Source: an uncultured Bacillota bacterium (GTDB lineage Bacteria; Bacillota; Clostridia; Christensenellales; Pumilibacteraceae). Taken from it: a DNA stretch of 43,388 nucleotides. The notes below the pieces were generated by a model, which saw only the letters and a program-made list of their open reading frames with translations, was not told where the DNA came from and searched no databases. The translations under genes and the position numbers were made by a program. Shown in pieces: positions 32,300-41,022 of the stretch (position 1 is its first letter; each line of letters opens with the position of its first letter). The DNA lies in NCBI GenBank assembly GCA_949294845.1, contig CASFJH010000039.1:1-43388 (forward strand). Reading direction: 5' to 3'.

Positions 32300-34525
32300 A
32301 TGAACAACGACAAAAATTACCGCCCTGACGACGAAAGCTACGACGAGTACGACGGAGACGGGTACGACGAATACGACGGCGCCGACGACGAGTACGAGGA
32401 CGAACGGTATAACCGTCTTTTGGACGAAATAGCCGATATTAAGCGAACGGTGACGTCGCCCGCCGCGCCTTACCGCGGTACATATCCCTACAACGGCGGA
32501 TACGGAGCGCCGCCTTCAGCGCCTTACGGAGCCAATCCGGGCGGAGACGTGGCCGTTTATAACGAGTTGTCGCGCCTGAGAGAGGAGCTTAGCCGCGCGC
32601 AGAACGCGCAGAATATGCATATGGAGCTCACTCGCCTTAAAGACGAGATGAATAAGCGCGACGGCGGCGACGATATGTCCAAACTGACGGGCGAGCTTAA
32701 GCAGGTGCTCGGCGAGCTTAAAAGCGGCGCGGCCGGTCTGGAGGCGCTCAAAAAGTCGGGACTGGACGCCGATACTTCGAAACGGCTTTCCGAACTGCTC
32801 GACAAGCTGAGCGCGGGAGGAGACTTAAGCGACAGTCTGAGGTTTATAAGCGAGGACATTTCCGACATAAAAGAGACGCTCGGCATAGATTACGAGAAGC
32901 TTTTGGAGGAAATGACCTTCCTTAAGAATCGTCTCAGCGGTAAAGCCGCTTCCGGAGAAAGCGATCAGACGCAGTCTGCCGACTCAGACATTTCGGAAAA
33001 ACTCGATCAGATAAAGGATAAATTATCCGCTTTCGACGAATACGATACCGTTGCCGAAATACTTTCGCTGAGAGAGGAAGTAAAGGCGGCGCGCATCGTC
33101 GATCAGAACGATGTTTCGGGCGAGCTGGAAAAGCTGCGCAACTCCATCGACGCCAAGACCGACGCGCTTTTAAACGCGCTCAAATCAGCTTCCGATAAAG
33201 AAGCGACCGTTTCGGCCGCGCCCGCGGCTGTCGGCACAGGCGAGATGAATATGCTTCTTAACGAAGTCGTTTCTCTGCGCGACGAGCTTCAGGCGTTCAA
33301 AGATGAATACGCAAAACCGGAGACTGCTCCGGCGGCTGCCGAGCCGGCAGCTGCCGAGGATACCGGAGCAATCTTAGAAGAGCTGGTAAATCTCCGTACC
33401 GACTTTTTCGGGTTAAAAGAGGAGAGCGACGCGGATTCCAAAGCGCTCAGAACGGAGCTGGAAGAGCTTAAAACCGTCGCGGCTGAGCTTAAGGACGCCG
33501 TATCGAGAAGGACGACGCTTGTTGCCGGCGACGGGAACGAAACTGCTTCGGCGCCCAAAGAGCTGGACGTCGTTATAAGCGAAATCGTCGACATTAAGGA
33601 CGAGCTGAAAGAAGAGTCGGACAAGATAGGCACACGCCTTGACGTGCTTGCCGAAAAAGCGGCTTCGGCGGAGACAGCCGAGGCGGTGCGTTCTGAGTTT
33701 GCCGCAATCAAAGAGGATCTGGAGTTTGTCAAAAACCAGTTGGGCGATCTCCAGATGGCTTTTGCGCTCAGCGAGCCTGACGACGACGCGGCCGCGTTGA
33801 GAAAGGAAAACGAAAAGCTTAAGGCGCAGCTCGCTGCGGCCGGAACGTCGGTGCCGGCGGCCGAGCTTGAAGCTATAAAAGAAGAACTGCGCAGCGTAAA
33901 AGCCGCCGCGGAAGAGGCAGCCGCCGGACTGAGAGAACTGCGCGATAAGCCCGATTTGTCGGTAATGCGCGAGATACTCGCTCTGCGCGACGAGTATCAG
34001 GCGATGAAGGAGAAGCTGGACAAGGCCGCTTCGGACAACGACGGCTCTGTCAAAGAGGAAATCGGCAGGCTGAGAGATCAGATGTTCGCCGTCAGCATGG
34101 CCTCGGTCGGAGACGGAAGCTCGGACAAAGTCGCCTATGAAAGCTACAACAATATAATTCTGGACGAGATTTCGGCTATACGCGACGAGCTGACGGAGCT
34201 TAAGAAAGCCGACCGGACGGAAGAGCTTATCGCAGATATCGCGTCGGTAAAGGAAAAGCTTGCCGCCGGCGATAACGATGCCGTTATGAGCAGGCTGAAG
34301 CGGATAGAGGAAAGCCTGAACGCGGTGAAAGTCCAGACATCGGGCGACGACGATATTTCGGACGCTTTCGACGAGCTGAAGGACAGATTGAACCGCATTT
34401 CTTCGATAGTCGAGGATAAAAAGAAGGACGCGCCCGTTGCGGACAAGAAAAAGCGCGCCGAAACCGGCGACTCGCTCATCTCGCGCCTTTCCTCCGAAAC
34501 GTCGGATATAGACGGCAAAAAATAA
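32300..34525 (+). CDS. Long coiled-coil protein with an iterated EIxxIRDEL-like motif
   Basis: The ATG at 32300 follows AGAGGT (about 32285-32290) and gives 741 residues; the frame is open further upstream but overlaps the preceding gene in another frame. Residues 1-38 are extremely acidic and Tyr-rich (DESYDEYDGDGYDEYDG), then a Pro/Gly/Tyr-rich linker (about 52-85). From about 87 to 700 a degenerate motif recurs about every 30-40 residues: YNELSRLREEL, ISEDISDIKETL, VAEILSLREEV, LLNEVVSLRDEL, ILEELVNLRTDF, VISEIVDIKDEL, MREILALRDEY, LDEISAIRDEL and others, with Ala/Pro/Glu-rich linkers between. No signal peptide or membrane helix is present. It looks like a cytosolic scaffold; specific function is unknown. 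Confidence 0.8.
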   Translation: MNNDKNYRPDDESYDEYDGDGYDEYDGADDEYEDERYNRLLDEIADIKRTVTSPAAPYRGTYPYNGGYGAPPSAPYGANPGGDVAVYNELSRLREELSRAQNAQNMHMELTRLKDEMNKRDGGDDMSKLTGELKQVLGELKSGAAGLEALKKSGLDADTSKRLSELLDKLSAGGDLSDSLRFISEDISDIKETLGIDYEKLLEEMTFLKNRLSGKAASGESDQTQSADSDISEKLDQIKDKLSAFDEYDTVAEILSLREEVKAARIVDQNDVSGELEKLRNSIDAKTDALLNALKSASDKEATVSAAPAAVGTGEMNMLLNEVVSLRDELQAFKDEYAKPETAPAAAEPAAAEDTGAILEELVNLRTDFFGLKEESDADSKALRTELEELKTVAAELKDAVSRRTTLVAGDGNETASAPKELDVVISEIVDIKDELKEESDKIGTRLDVLAEKAASAETAEAVRSEFAAIKEDLEFVKNQLGDLQMAFALSEPDDDAAALRKENEKLKAQLAAAGTSVPAAELEAIKEELRSVKAAAEEAAAGLRELRDKPDLSVMREILALRDEYQAMKEKLDKAASDNDGSVKEEIGRLRDQMFAVSMASVGDGSSDKVAYESYNNIILDEISAIRDELTELKKADRTEELIADIASVKEKLAAGDNDAVMSRLKRIEESLNAVKVQTSGDDDISDAFDELKDRLNRISSIVEDKKKDAPVADKKKRAETGDSLISRLSSETSDIDGKK

Positions 34526-34601
34526 TACCGCGCGATAAAACGGCGTGCTTTACAAGTTTTTTACCGTAATCTTGCGGTTACTGTAATATAATGACTTTCC
34601 G

Positions 34602-34627
34602 GACCCGGCAATTAACGCCGGGTCTTT
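34602..34627 (+). terminator. Intrinsic terminator 1 after the coiled-coil gene
   Basis: GACCCGGC (34602-34609) and GCCGGGTC (34617-34624) form a perfect 8-bp stem with a 7-nt loop, followed by TTTTGTT. Confidence 0.75.
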
Positions 34628-34685
34628 TGTTACCTTGCGCGCCGCCGATTTTTCCCGGGCGTTTTTTGCCGGGTGCGTCGTTTTC

Positions 34686-34715
34686 GCTTCCCGTTATATA
34701 GCGGGAGCTTTTTTT
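34686..34715 (+). terminator. Intrinsic terminator 2 before the MntP-like gene
   Basis: GCTtCCCGTT and AGCGGGAGC pair with one bulged T around a 4-nt loop, followed by seven T residues (34709-34715). Confidence 0.75.
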
Positions 34716-34841
34716 GCGTTTTCACGTCCTGCGGCAGACGTTTTACTGCTTTGCGCGGAAGCCGACCTCTGCCGGAAAAGGAAATAAGCCGTTGCATGGG
34801 CGATTGCGCTGTCAAAGCGCCGCCGCCTGGCATAGTATGTA

Positions 34842-35357
34842 ATGATCATGCTGCTCTTTTTTACTGTGCTTGCGGTCAGCGTGGACGCATTTGCCGCCAG
34901 CCTTGCCTACGGAATACGGAACAAACTGAAGATCGGAGAGATACTCTACGCGTCGTCTTTTACGTTCATAATGTGCTCGCTCACGCTTACGCTGTCGTCG
35001 GCGCTCGGCGGTTACGCGCGGCTGTTCAGGATTGCCGGAGGGCTGATATTTATCGCGCTCGGAACGGAAAATCTTCTGCCGGAAAAAAGAGAGAGCGGCT
35101 TTTACCGCAGGCGCGGATACAGGGAACTTGCCGTGCTTGGCATAGGAGTGGCTTCCGACGCTGCGCTGGCGTGTCTGTCGTTGCCGACGGAAGGCGTCGG
35201 CGTGATCGTGTGCGCGTTTTTCATGTTCGCGGCGCACTTTCTTTTTATCTGCTGCGGAATGGCTGCCGCCGACGGCCTTACGGTTTTCGCGTCGAGGCTT
35301 AAGATTCTGTCGGGGTTATTTCTTGTGTGCATGGGGATTGCGCGGCTTGCGGAGTAA
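34842..35357 (+). CDS. MntP-like manganese efflux membrane protein
   Basis: The 171-residue protein is all membrane: about six helices. The family motif SVDAFAASLAYG (about residues 13-24) and its second-half echo GVASDAALACLSL (about 102-114) carry the paired aspartates expected of the inverted-repeat MntP (DUF204) fold. Such proteins export Mn2+ and protect from manganese excess. The start could be ATG 34842 or ATG 34848; neither has a Shine-Dalgarno. The conserved region matches MntP less closely than usual, so a related cation exporter is possible. It stands alone between terminators and the murA promoter. Confidence 0.75.
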   Translation: MIMLLFFTVLAVSVDAFAASLAYGIRNKLKIGEILYASSFTFIMCSLTLTLSSALGGYARLFRIAGGLIFIALGTENLLPEKRESGFYRRRGYRELAVLGIGVASDAALACLSLPTEGVGVIVCAFFMFAAHFLFICCGMAAADGLTVFASRLKILSGLFLVCMGIARLAE

Positions 35358-35360
35358 CAT

Positions 35361-35390
35361 TTGAACGAAAATATCCATACATTGTAATAT
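35361..35390 (+). promoter_or_regulatory. Promoter of murA
   Basis: TTGAAC (35361-35366) and TAATAT (35385-35390), spacer 18 bp; the short leader contains GTGAGGG before the ATG. Confidence 0.6.
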
Positions 35391-35413
35391 ATTCGGCAAA
35401 CGGGTGAGGGAAT

Positions 35414-36664
35414 ATGGAAAAATATTATATACGCGGCGGCAACCGCCTGAGCGGTGAGGTTTTTATACCGTCGGCGAAGAATTCCGTGCTGCCGATTATC
35501 GCCTGCAGCATACTGTCGCGCGAGGATATCGAGATATGCAACTGTCCTTCGCTTAGCGACATAGAGCATATGATGGGAATAATCGTCAGGCTCGGCGGCC
35601 GCGCGCAGCTGAAAGACGGAACGCTGTTTATAAATAACCGCGATCTTCTGTCGGGACCGGTCTCCGCGGAACTGACCGGCTGTATACGTTCGTCGGTATT
35701 CATATTAGGGCCTATACTCGGGCGCTTCGGCAAGGCGTCGGTCAGTTATCCCGGCGGCTGCGAAATAGGTCTGAGACCTATCGATTTACATATATCGGGG
35801 CTTAAAAGCCTCGGCGTTCGCGTAAGGGAAGAGGGCGGCATGATAGACTGTGAAGCGCCCTCGCTTACGGGAAACACCGTGAGTCTGGATTTTCCCAGCG
35901 TAGGCGCTACCGAAAATATAATGATGGCGGCGGTTATGGCAAAGGGGCGTACCGTCATTCTTAACGCCGCGCGCGAACCGGAGATCGTCGATCTGCAGGG
36001 GTTTATAAACCGTATCGGCGGCCGCGTTCACGGCGCCGGCAGCGGAACGATCGTAATAGACGGAGTCAAAACTCTGGGCGGCGGACGGTACTGTCCGATA
36101 GCCGACCGTATAGTCGCCGGAACGATTCTGTGCGCCGGCGCGATCACCGGCGGCGATGTGACCGTTACCAATATGTATGCCGAAAATCTCGGAGCGGTTA
36201 CCGGCAAGCTCTCTGTCGCAGGCTGCGGCGTTTACATTTACGACGACCGTATCCGCGTTGTGGCGCCCGAACGGGTAAGGGCGGTAAGCAAGATAGAAAC
36301 TCAGCCTTATCCCGGGTTTCCCACCGATATGCAGCCGCAGTTCACTGCGCTTATGGCGACTGCCGAAGGAACGGGCATAGTTTGCGAAAATCTGTTTGAA
36401 AACAGGTTCAAATACACCGTTCAGCTCAATAAGCTGGGCGCGGATATTACCGTAAAGGACAGGACCGCGGTGGTTCGCGGAGTAGGCAGGCTCGCCGGCG
36501 CGCCCGTTGCGGCGGAAGATCTGCGAGGAGGCGCCGCGCTCGTCGTGGCAGCGCTCAGGTGCGAGGGAGTTACGGAAATTTCCGGAGTGAGGCATATAGA
36601 ACGCGGTTACGACAGACTGGACGCTGTGCTCTCTTCGCTCGGCGCGGATATAAAGGGGTGCTGA
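35414..36664 (+). CDS. murA: UDP-N-acetylglucosamine 1-carboxyvinyltransferase
   Basis: The 416-residue protein has the inside-out alpha/beta barrel signatures of MurA: SAKNSVLPIIACSIL (about residues 20-34) with the catalytic Lys, the active-site loop PGGCEIGLRPIDLHI (about 113-127) with the PEP- and fosfomycin-reactive Cys, YPGFPTDMQPQFTAL (about 298-312) and LRGGAALVVAAL near the end. It starts peptidoglycan synthesis by adding enolpyruvate to UDP-GlcNAc. The Cys is present rather than Asp, which predicts fosfomycin sensitivity at the target level. It is far from the murE-mraY and murD-ftsW clusters and has its own promoter. Confidence 0.97.
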   Translation: MEKYYIRGGNRLSGEVFIPSAKNSVLPIIACSILSREDIEICNCPSLSDIEHMMGIIVRLGGRAQLKDGTLFINNRDLLSGPVSAELTGCIRSSVFILGPILGRFGKASVSYPGGCEIGLRPIDLHISGLKSLGVRVREEGGMIDCEAPSLTGNTVSLDFPSVGATENIMMAAVMAKGRTVILNAAREPEIVDLQGFINRIGGRVHGAGSGTIVIDGVKTLGGGRYCPIADRIVAGTILCAGAITGGDVTVTNMYAENLGAVTGKLSVAGCGVYIYDDRIRVVAPERVRAVSKIETQPYPGFPTDMQPQFTALMATAEGTGIVCENLFENRFKYTVQLNKLGADITVKDRTAVVRGVGRLAGAPVAAEDLRGGAALVVAALRCEGVTEISGVRHIERGYDRLDAVLSSLGADIKGC

Positions 36665-36681
36665 TCGGCGACTGCGATTAC

Positions 36682-36710
36682 TTGACTTATCGGCGGCAGT
36701 TTGGTACAAT
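36682..36710 (+). promoter_or_regulatory. Promoter of mgsA and the helicase gene
   Basis: TTGACT (36682-36687) and TACAAT (36705-36710), spacer 17 bp. Confidence 0.7.
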
Positions 36711-36742
36711 ATTTACAGTTTAATACAGGAAGGCTGGTTATT

Positions 36743-37171
36743 ATGAATATTGCGCTGATTGCCCACGATAAGAAAAAAAGCGACATGATCGGTTTGGCCG
36801 TGCGCTTCAAAGACGTACTTAAAAAGCATAAGATTTTCGCTACCGGCACCACCGGCACGCTCGTAATGGGCGAGACCGGTCTTAATATCATAAGAATGAA
36901 GAGCGGTCCTTTAGGCGGCGACCAGCAGATAGGAGCGATGATTGCGGCGAACGAGCTCGATCTCATCGTATTTTTGCGCGATCCTCTTACCGCGCAGCCT
37001 CACGAGCCGGACGTATCGGCGCTTCTCAGACTGTGCGACGTGCAGAACATACCGCTTGCGACCAATCTCGCAAGCGCCGACGTAATGCTGAGGGCTGTCG
37101 ACCGCGGCGAGCTTGACTGGCGCAAGCAGGTCAATCCGCTTTACTCGGCGCACGACGGCGAAAAAGCATGA
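36743..37171 (+). CDS. mgsA: Methylglyoxal synthase
   Basis: The 142-residue protein has the full MgsA pattern: [15 protein letters not shown] (about residues 3-17), ATGTTGTLV (about 34-42) for phosphate binding, [15 protein letters not shown] (about 54-68), the catalytic-region Asp in [15 protein letters not shown], and [13 protein letters not shown]. It converts dihydroxyacetone phosphate to methylglyoxal and phosphate, an overflow bypass of lower glycolysis. ATG 36743 follows AGGAAGG (36727-36733). Its stop overlaps the start of the large helicase gene (ATGA), an unexpected partnership. Together with the GpsA-like enzyme it makes two DHAP-using enzymes in the window. Confidence 0.96.
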   Translation: MNIALIAHDKKKSDMIGLAVRFKDVLKKHKIFATGTTGTLVMGETGLNIIRMKSGPLGGDQQIGAMIAANELDLIVFLRDPLTAQPHEPDVSALLRLCDVQNIPLATNLASADVMLRAVDRGELDWRKQVNPLYSAHDGEKA

Positions 37172-40100
37172 ACGATGAACTTTATAACAGGCTGTACGAG
37201 TTGCGTAAAAGGCTGCGCGAGCGGGAGAAATCTCCTTCGGGCGTGTGCACTGACGCGTCTTTGGCCGAGCTTGCCAGGCTTGCTCCCGCCGAAAAGAGCG
37301 AGCTTTTGTATATAAAAGGTCTGGGACGCGCTTTTTACGACAAATACGGCAACGATTTTATGAGCGTACTGGGCGATTTTCATCGCCGCAACCGCGTGCC
37401 TTTGGCCGAGATCAACGGCGGCGTAAGGGAAGTTCTAAAAAATCTCGAGAACAGGCTGGTAAACATCAGCAGGCGCAACAGGTTGCTTTTTATGCCCAAA
37501 CTGTCCGGATATTCGGTCGATCTGTGCCCGTCTGGCAGGCTCAACGGGCAGAAACTGGTCGCGTTTTTGTTAAAACGCGAGGCCGGCACGCGGCTTAAAG
37601 TGTGCACGGCCGCCGACGAAAAGAAATTTTCCGCTTTCTGCAAGCTTCAGCGCGAAGCGGAAAGGCTTAAAAGGGAGACGGGCGAGGAGAGCCTTTATAT
37701 AGCTTATCCGTTTGTGACGGGGCGGATCTCGGGAGAGAATTTCGATATCCGCGCGCCGCTGGCGCTTTTTCCGGCGCAGCTCATAATTAACGGCGACGAG
37801 GCTATCGTGCGCAACGACGCCGGCAAAGATATACTGCTCAACAGAAGCCTCGTGCTTACGCACTATAAGTTCAATCAGATAGGCGCGCCGCTTCCGGACG
37901 AAGACATAGATGCGGACGATTTTTTCATGCGTCTCGAACGCTATTACAAATCTGCCGGCATACGCATCGATATGACGGGAACGGAGCTTAAGCCTTTTAC
38001 CGAGTACCGCGCCGGCGAGTTTCCCAAGTACCGTTCGGGAGAGCTCAAACTGGAACAAAGCGCAGTACTGGGGCTGTTTTCGGTATATTCCGGCTCGATA
38101 CAGCGCGATTTCAAGAATATAATCGCCGGCGGTAAAATAAACGTTCAGCTCAAAGATCTCCTCGACGATATCGAAGAGGTGGACATATACTCCGACAGCG
38201 AAGAGTACAATTCTCCCGAGGACAAAGAGCCGAAGGAAAGCGAACTCAATTATATAAACGATCTTAACATATCGCAGGAAAACGCGATCAACTTTATCAA
38301 CGAACATGACCGGCTGGTGGTGCAGGGGCCGCCCGGCACCGGCAAGTCGCAGACGATAACCAGCATGATAGCCGATTTTGTCAATAAAGGCAAAAACGTG
38401 CTGATGGTATCGCAGAAAAAGGCTGCGCTCGACGTAATTTATTCGCGCCTCGGCAAACAGTCGCGTTACGCGTTGCTGGTCAACGACGTCAAGGACAAGG
38501 ACTCGTTTTACGAGCAGCTTGCCCGTATTTTCGCTTCATCCGAAAACTCCGACCCGGACAGCAATCGGTTTGAAAGCGTATCTTACGATATAGACAGCGA
38601 CCTCAATAAGCTTGACTCCATAGCGGACCGGCTTTACTACGACGACTCCTTTGCAGGCGTTCCCATGTACCGCATCTACGAAGAGAACAGGGAGAACACC
38701 TTCCGCAGCGAGAGCGCCGCCGTAACGGAGATATACAGACAGTTTATCACGGCCGAAATCTGCAATATGGGGTACGCGCGCATAAAAGAGCTGAAGCATT
38801 ATTTCGACGATCGCACTTTGCTCGGCAAGCTTAAGGAATTTTTTTCTCTCGACAAGAGATTTCCGTGGCTGAAGAACGTTTCCGACAAGGCGATGACGAT
38901 GATGGACATAAAGGAAGCGCTTGCGGAGATACGCGTCATCGTTGAAAAATACGTCGAAGTGTACTCGCTCAATCCGGTAAAACGGCTGTTCCGCAAAAAA
39001 GAAATTTACAAGCCGCTCGCCGCCTTCACCAAGAAGTATTTTGCCCGCAACCGCCGCGCTCTCGTGAGAACGTTCGTCAAAGAGCCGACCGAACTTTACA
39101 ACGGTATCGAATCTTACGAGCGTTACTATACTCTCGCGTCGATAGCCGGCAGACTCGGCGCTCAGGAAAAAGCCTGGTTCGGAGCGGTATACAATCTTTC
39201 GCTCGCCACCGACGCGCCGCTTAAGGAAGTCAACCGCCGGGTGTTCGATTTCTGCGCGCTGAATTATATTTCCGAATTCGAGGGCGCCAACCGCGATACG
39301 CTCGCCGCGCTCGACGGGTTCGACATAACCGTAAAAGAGATATGCGGTCTGATCGACGAGAAGAAGCGTCTTACGCGCGAACGGCTCAAAGCCGGACTGA
39401 CTCGCGCTTATAACGAAAACATCGCAAAGTCCAAGCGCAGCCCCGAAATGCTGCGTATCATCGAAAGCAAGCACCGCTGGAGCGTGGCAAGATTTATAGA
39501 AAAATTCGGCTTTGAACTTTTCAAAGGTATTCGCATATGGCTTATGACTCCCGAGACCGTTTCCGAACTTCTGCCGCTCGAGACCGGACTGTTCGAGCTG
39601 CTCATTTTCGACGAAGCGTCGCAGATCTATATCGAAAAGGGCGTTCCGTCCATAGCCAGAGCGAAAAAGGTGGTTATTGCCGGCGATCACAAACAGCTGC
39701 GTCCGTCCAGTCTTGGCGACGGCAGGTTTGAAAACGATGACGACGAGACCGCCGCGCTTGACGAGGAGAGTCTGCTCGATCTCGCGCGTTTCAAATATCC
39801 CGAGATGATGCTCAATTACCATTACCGCTCGCGCTACGAAGAGCTTATAGCTTTTTCCAACTACGCGTTTTATAAAGGCCGACTGAATATTTCGCCCAAT
39901 ACGGATATTCCGGCAACGCCGCCTATAGAGGTGCTGTATACGCCGGACGGGCGCTGGGACGACCGCAGGAACGCGGCGGAAGCCAGAAAAGTAGTGCGTA
40001 TTTTAAAGAAATTCTTTAACGAACGGACTTCGGGCGAAACCGTGGGCATAATCACGTTCAATCAGGCTCAGCGCGATCTGATATGCGACATGATCGACGA

Positions 40101-40839
40101 GGAAGGGCGCAAAGACAAGACTTTCGGAGCGAATTGCCGAAAAGAGTACTCGCGTACCGACAACGGCGAGGACGTCGGCCTTTTCATCAAAAATATCGAA
40201 AACGTACAGGGCGACGAGCGCGATTATATAATATTCTCTTTGGCGTATGCCAAGAACGATCAGGGCAAGCTGGTAAGAAATTTCGGCTGGCTCAATCAGG
40301 CCGGAGGCGAAAACAGACTTAACGTTGCCGTTTCGCGCGCCAAGAAGAAAATAACCGTGGTTACTTCAATACGTTCGGGCGATCTCAAGGCCGACGATCT
40401 CAAAAACGAAGGGCCGCGCGTTTTCCAGAAATATCTCAGGTATGCCGAGTTCGTTTCGGCGGGCAATACCGAAGGTGCGGCAAGCGTGCTTAAATCGTTC
40501 GGGAATTATTATACGCGCACATATTCGTATGACGACGAGTTCGCTTTCGAGGTTTACCGCGAGCTGTCCGCGCGCGGCCTGAAACTGCAGCGCGAGGTCG
40601 GTATAGGCGGATATAAGATTGATATGGCCGTCGTTTCGGACGACGGAAAGTATCTGCTCGGCATAGAGTGCGATTCCACTCTTTACCGCCGCAGCGCGGT
40701 GTCCAGAGAGCGCGACGTGCATCTGCGGCGGTATCTGGAGTCGCGCGGCTGGAAGCTCTACCGCATTTGGTCGTCAAACTGGTGGAAAGACGCCGGCAGA
40801 GAAATCGCGCTCATTAAAAAAGCCGCTTTAGGCAAGTAA
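37168..40839 (+). CDS. HRDC–DUF4011–SF1 helicase–Vsr-like nuclease (HheA-like)
   Basis: The 1223-residue protein starts with an HRDC-like domain (about 1-75), then a DUF4011 region with [19 protein letters not shown] (about 92-110). The superfamily 1 helicase has Walker [13 protein letters not shown] (about 385-396), motif [11 protein letters not shown] (about 811-819), [36 protein letters not shown] and [11 protein letters not shown]. The last about 115 residues are a PD-(D/E)xK/Vsr-fold domain ([41 protein letters not shown]). This DUF4011-helicase-Vsr layout is that of the single-gene anti-phage system Hhe. No other defence gene is adjacent, and translational coupling to mgsA suggests constitutive, chromosomal use, so a DNA-repair role is also possible. 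Confidence 0.88.
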   Translation: MNDELYNRLYELRKRLREREKSPSGVCTDASLAELARLAPAEKSELLYIKGLGRAFYDKYGNDFMSVLGDFHRRNRVPLAEINGGVREVLKNLENRLVNISRRNRLLFMPKLSGYSVDLCPSGRLNGQKLVAFLLKREAGTRLKVCTAADEKKFSAFCKLQREAERLKRETGEESLYIAYPFVTGRISGENFDIRAPLALFPAQLIINGDEAIVRNDAGKDILLNRSLVLTHYKFNQIGAPLPDEDIDADDFFMRLERYYKSAGIRIDMTGTELKPFTEYRAGEFPKYRSGELKLEQSAVLGLFSVYSGSIQRDFKNIIAGGKINVQLKDLLDDIEEVDIYSDSEEYNSPEDKEPKESELNYINDLNISQENAINFINEHDRLVVQGPPGTGKSQTITSMIADFVNKGKNVLMVSQKKAALDVIYSRLGKQSRYALLVNDVKDKDSFYEQLARIFASSENSDPDSNRFESVSYDIDSDLNKLDSIADRLYYDDSFAGVPMYRIYEENRENTFRSESAAVTEIYRQFITAEICNMGYARIKELKHYFDDRTLLGKLKEFFSLDKRFPWLKNVSDKAMTMMDIKEALAEIRVIVEKYVEVYSLNPVKRLFRKKEIYKPLAAFTKKYFARNRRALVRTFVKEPTELYNGIESYERYYTLASIAGRLGAQEKAWFGAVYNLSLATDAPLKEVNRRVFDFCALNYISEFEGANRDTLAALDGFDITVKEICGLIDEKKRLTRERLKAGLTRAYNENIAKSKRSPEMLRIIESKHRWSVARFIEKFGFELFKGIRIWLMTPETVSELLPLETGLFELLIFDEASQIYIEKGVPSIARAKKVVIAGDHKQLRPSSLGDGRFENDDDETAALDEESLLDLARFKYPEMMLNYHYRSRYEELIAFSNYAFYKGRLNISPNTDIPATPPIEVLYTPDGRWDDRRNAAEARKVVRILKKFFNERTSGETVGIITFNQAQRDLICDMIDEEGRKDKTFGANCRKEYSRTDNGEDVGLFIKNIENVQGDERDYIIFSLAYAKNDQGKLVRNFGWLNQAGGENRLNVAVSRAKKKITVVTSIRSGDLKADDLKNEGPRVFQKYLRYAEFVSAGNTEGAASVLKSFGNYYTRTYSYDDEFAFEVYRELSARGLKLQREVGIGGYKIDMAVVSDDGKYLLGIECDSTLYRRSAVSRERDVHLRRYLESRGWKLYRIWSSNWWKDAGREIALIKKAALGK

Positions 40840-40885
40840 TGCGTTCGGATGCCGTAGATCTTTCACCGCGCCCGACGGAAATGTA

Positions 40886-40914
40886 TTGACATTACTCATA
40901 CGCCGTGATATACT
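40886..40914 (+). promoter_or_regulatory. Promoter of the leucine-rich-repeat lipoprotein
   Basis: TTGACA (40886-40891) and TATACT (40909-40914), spacer 17 bp; predicted +1 about 40921, leader about 100 nt. Confidence 0.75.
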
Positions 40915-40923
40915 TATTTATTA

Positions 40924-40962
40924 ATGAGCGCAGTCGCGCGGCGCCTGCGGCGCTGTGCGTAA
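40924..40962 (+). other. Possible 12-codon leader ORF inside an 11-bp hairpin
   Basis: ATG at 40924, three bases after the predicted transcript start, opens MSAVARRLRRCA and a TAA stop. The bases 40935-40945 and 40949-40959 form an 11-bp stem with two G-U pairs around a 3-nt loop, so translation of the ORF and the hairpin exclude each other. Whether it is translated is unknown. Confidence 0.3.
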
Positions 40963-41022
40963 TTCCGTCGTATACTTCAAAAAAAAGCGCTTTGCTTATA
41001 TGCGATCGGGAGGGATAAGAGT

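Larger units (their letters stand above)
34526..34841 (+). other. Intergenic region with stacked hairpins before the MntP-like gene
   Basis: Two good terminators (34602-34627 and 34686-34715) flank a third hairpin (34654-34673) without a U-tract. TATAAT occurs at 34587-34592 but lacks a -35 at the right distance. The yybP-ykoY manganese riboswitch that often precedes mntP is not recognisable. No gene is supported. Confidence 0.5.

Noticed and set aside
34654..34673. Third terminator before the MntP-like gene
   Set aside because: The CCCGG/CCGGG hairpin is not followed by a U-tract.
38536..39822. 428-codon minus-strand frame inside the helicase gene
   Set aside because: It is antisense to conserved helicase motifs, and no recognisable protein or promoter is seen.
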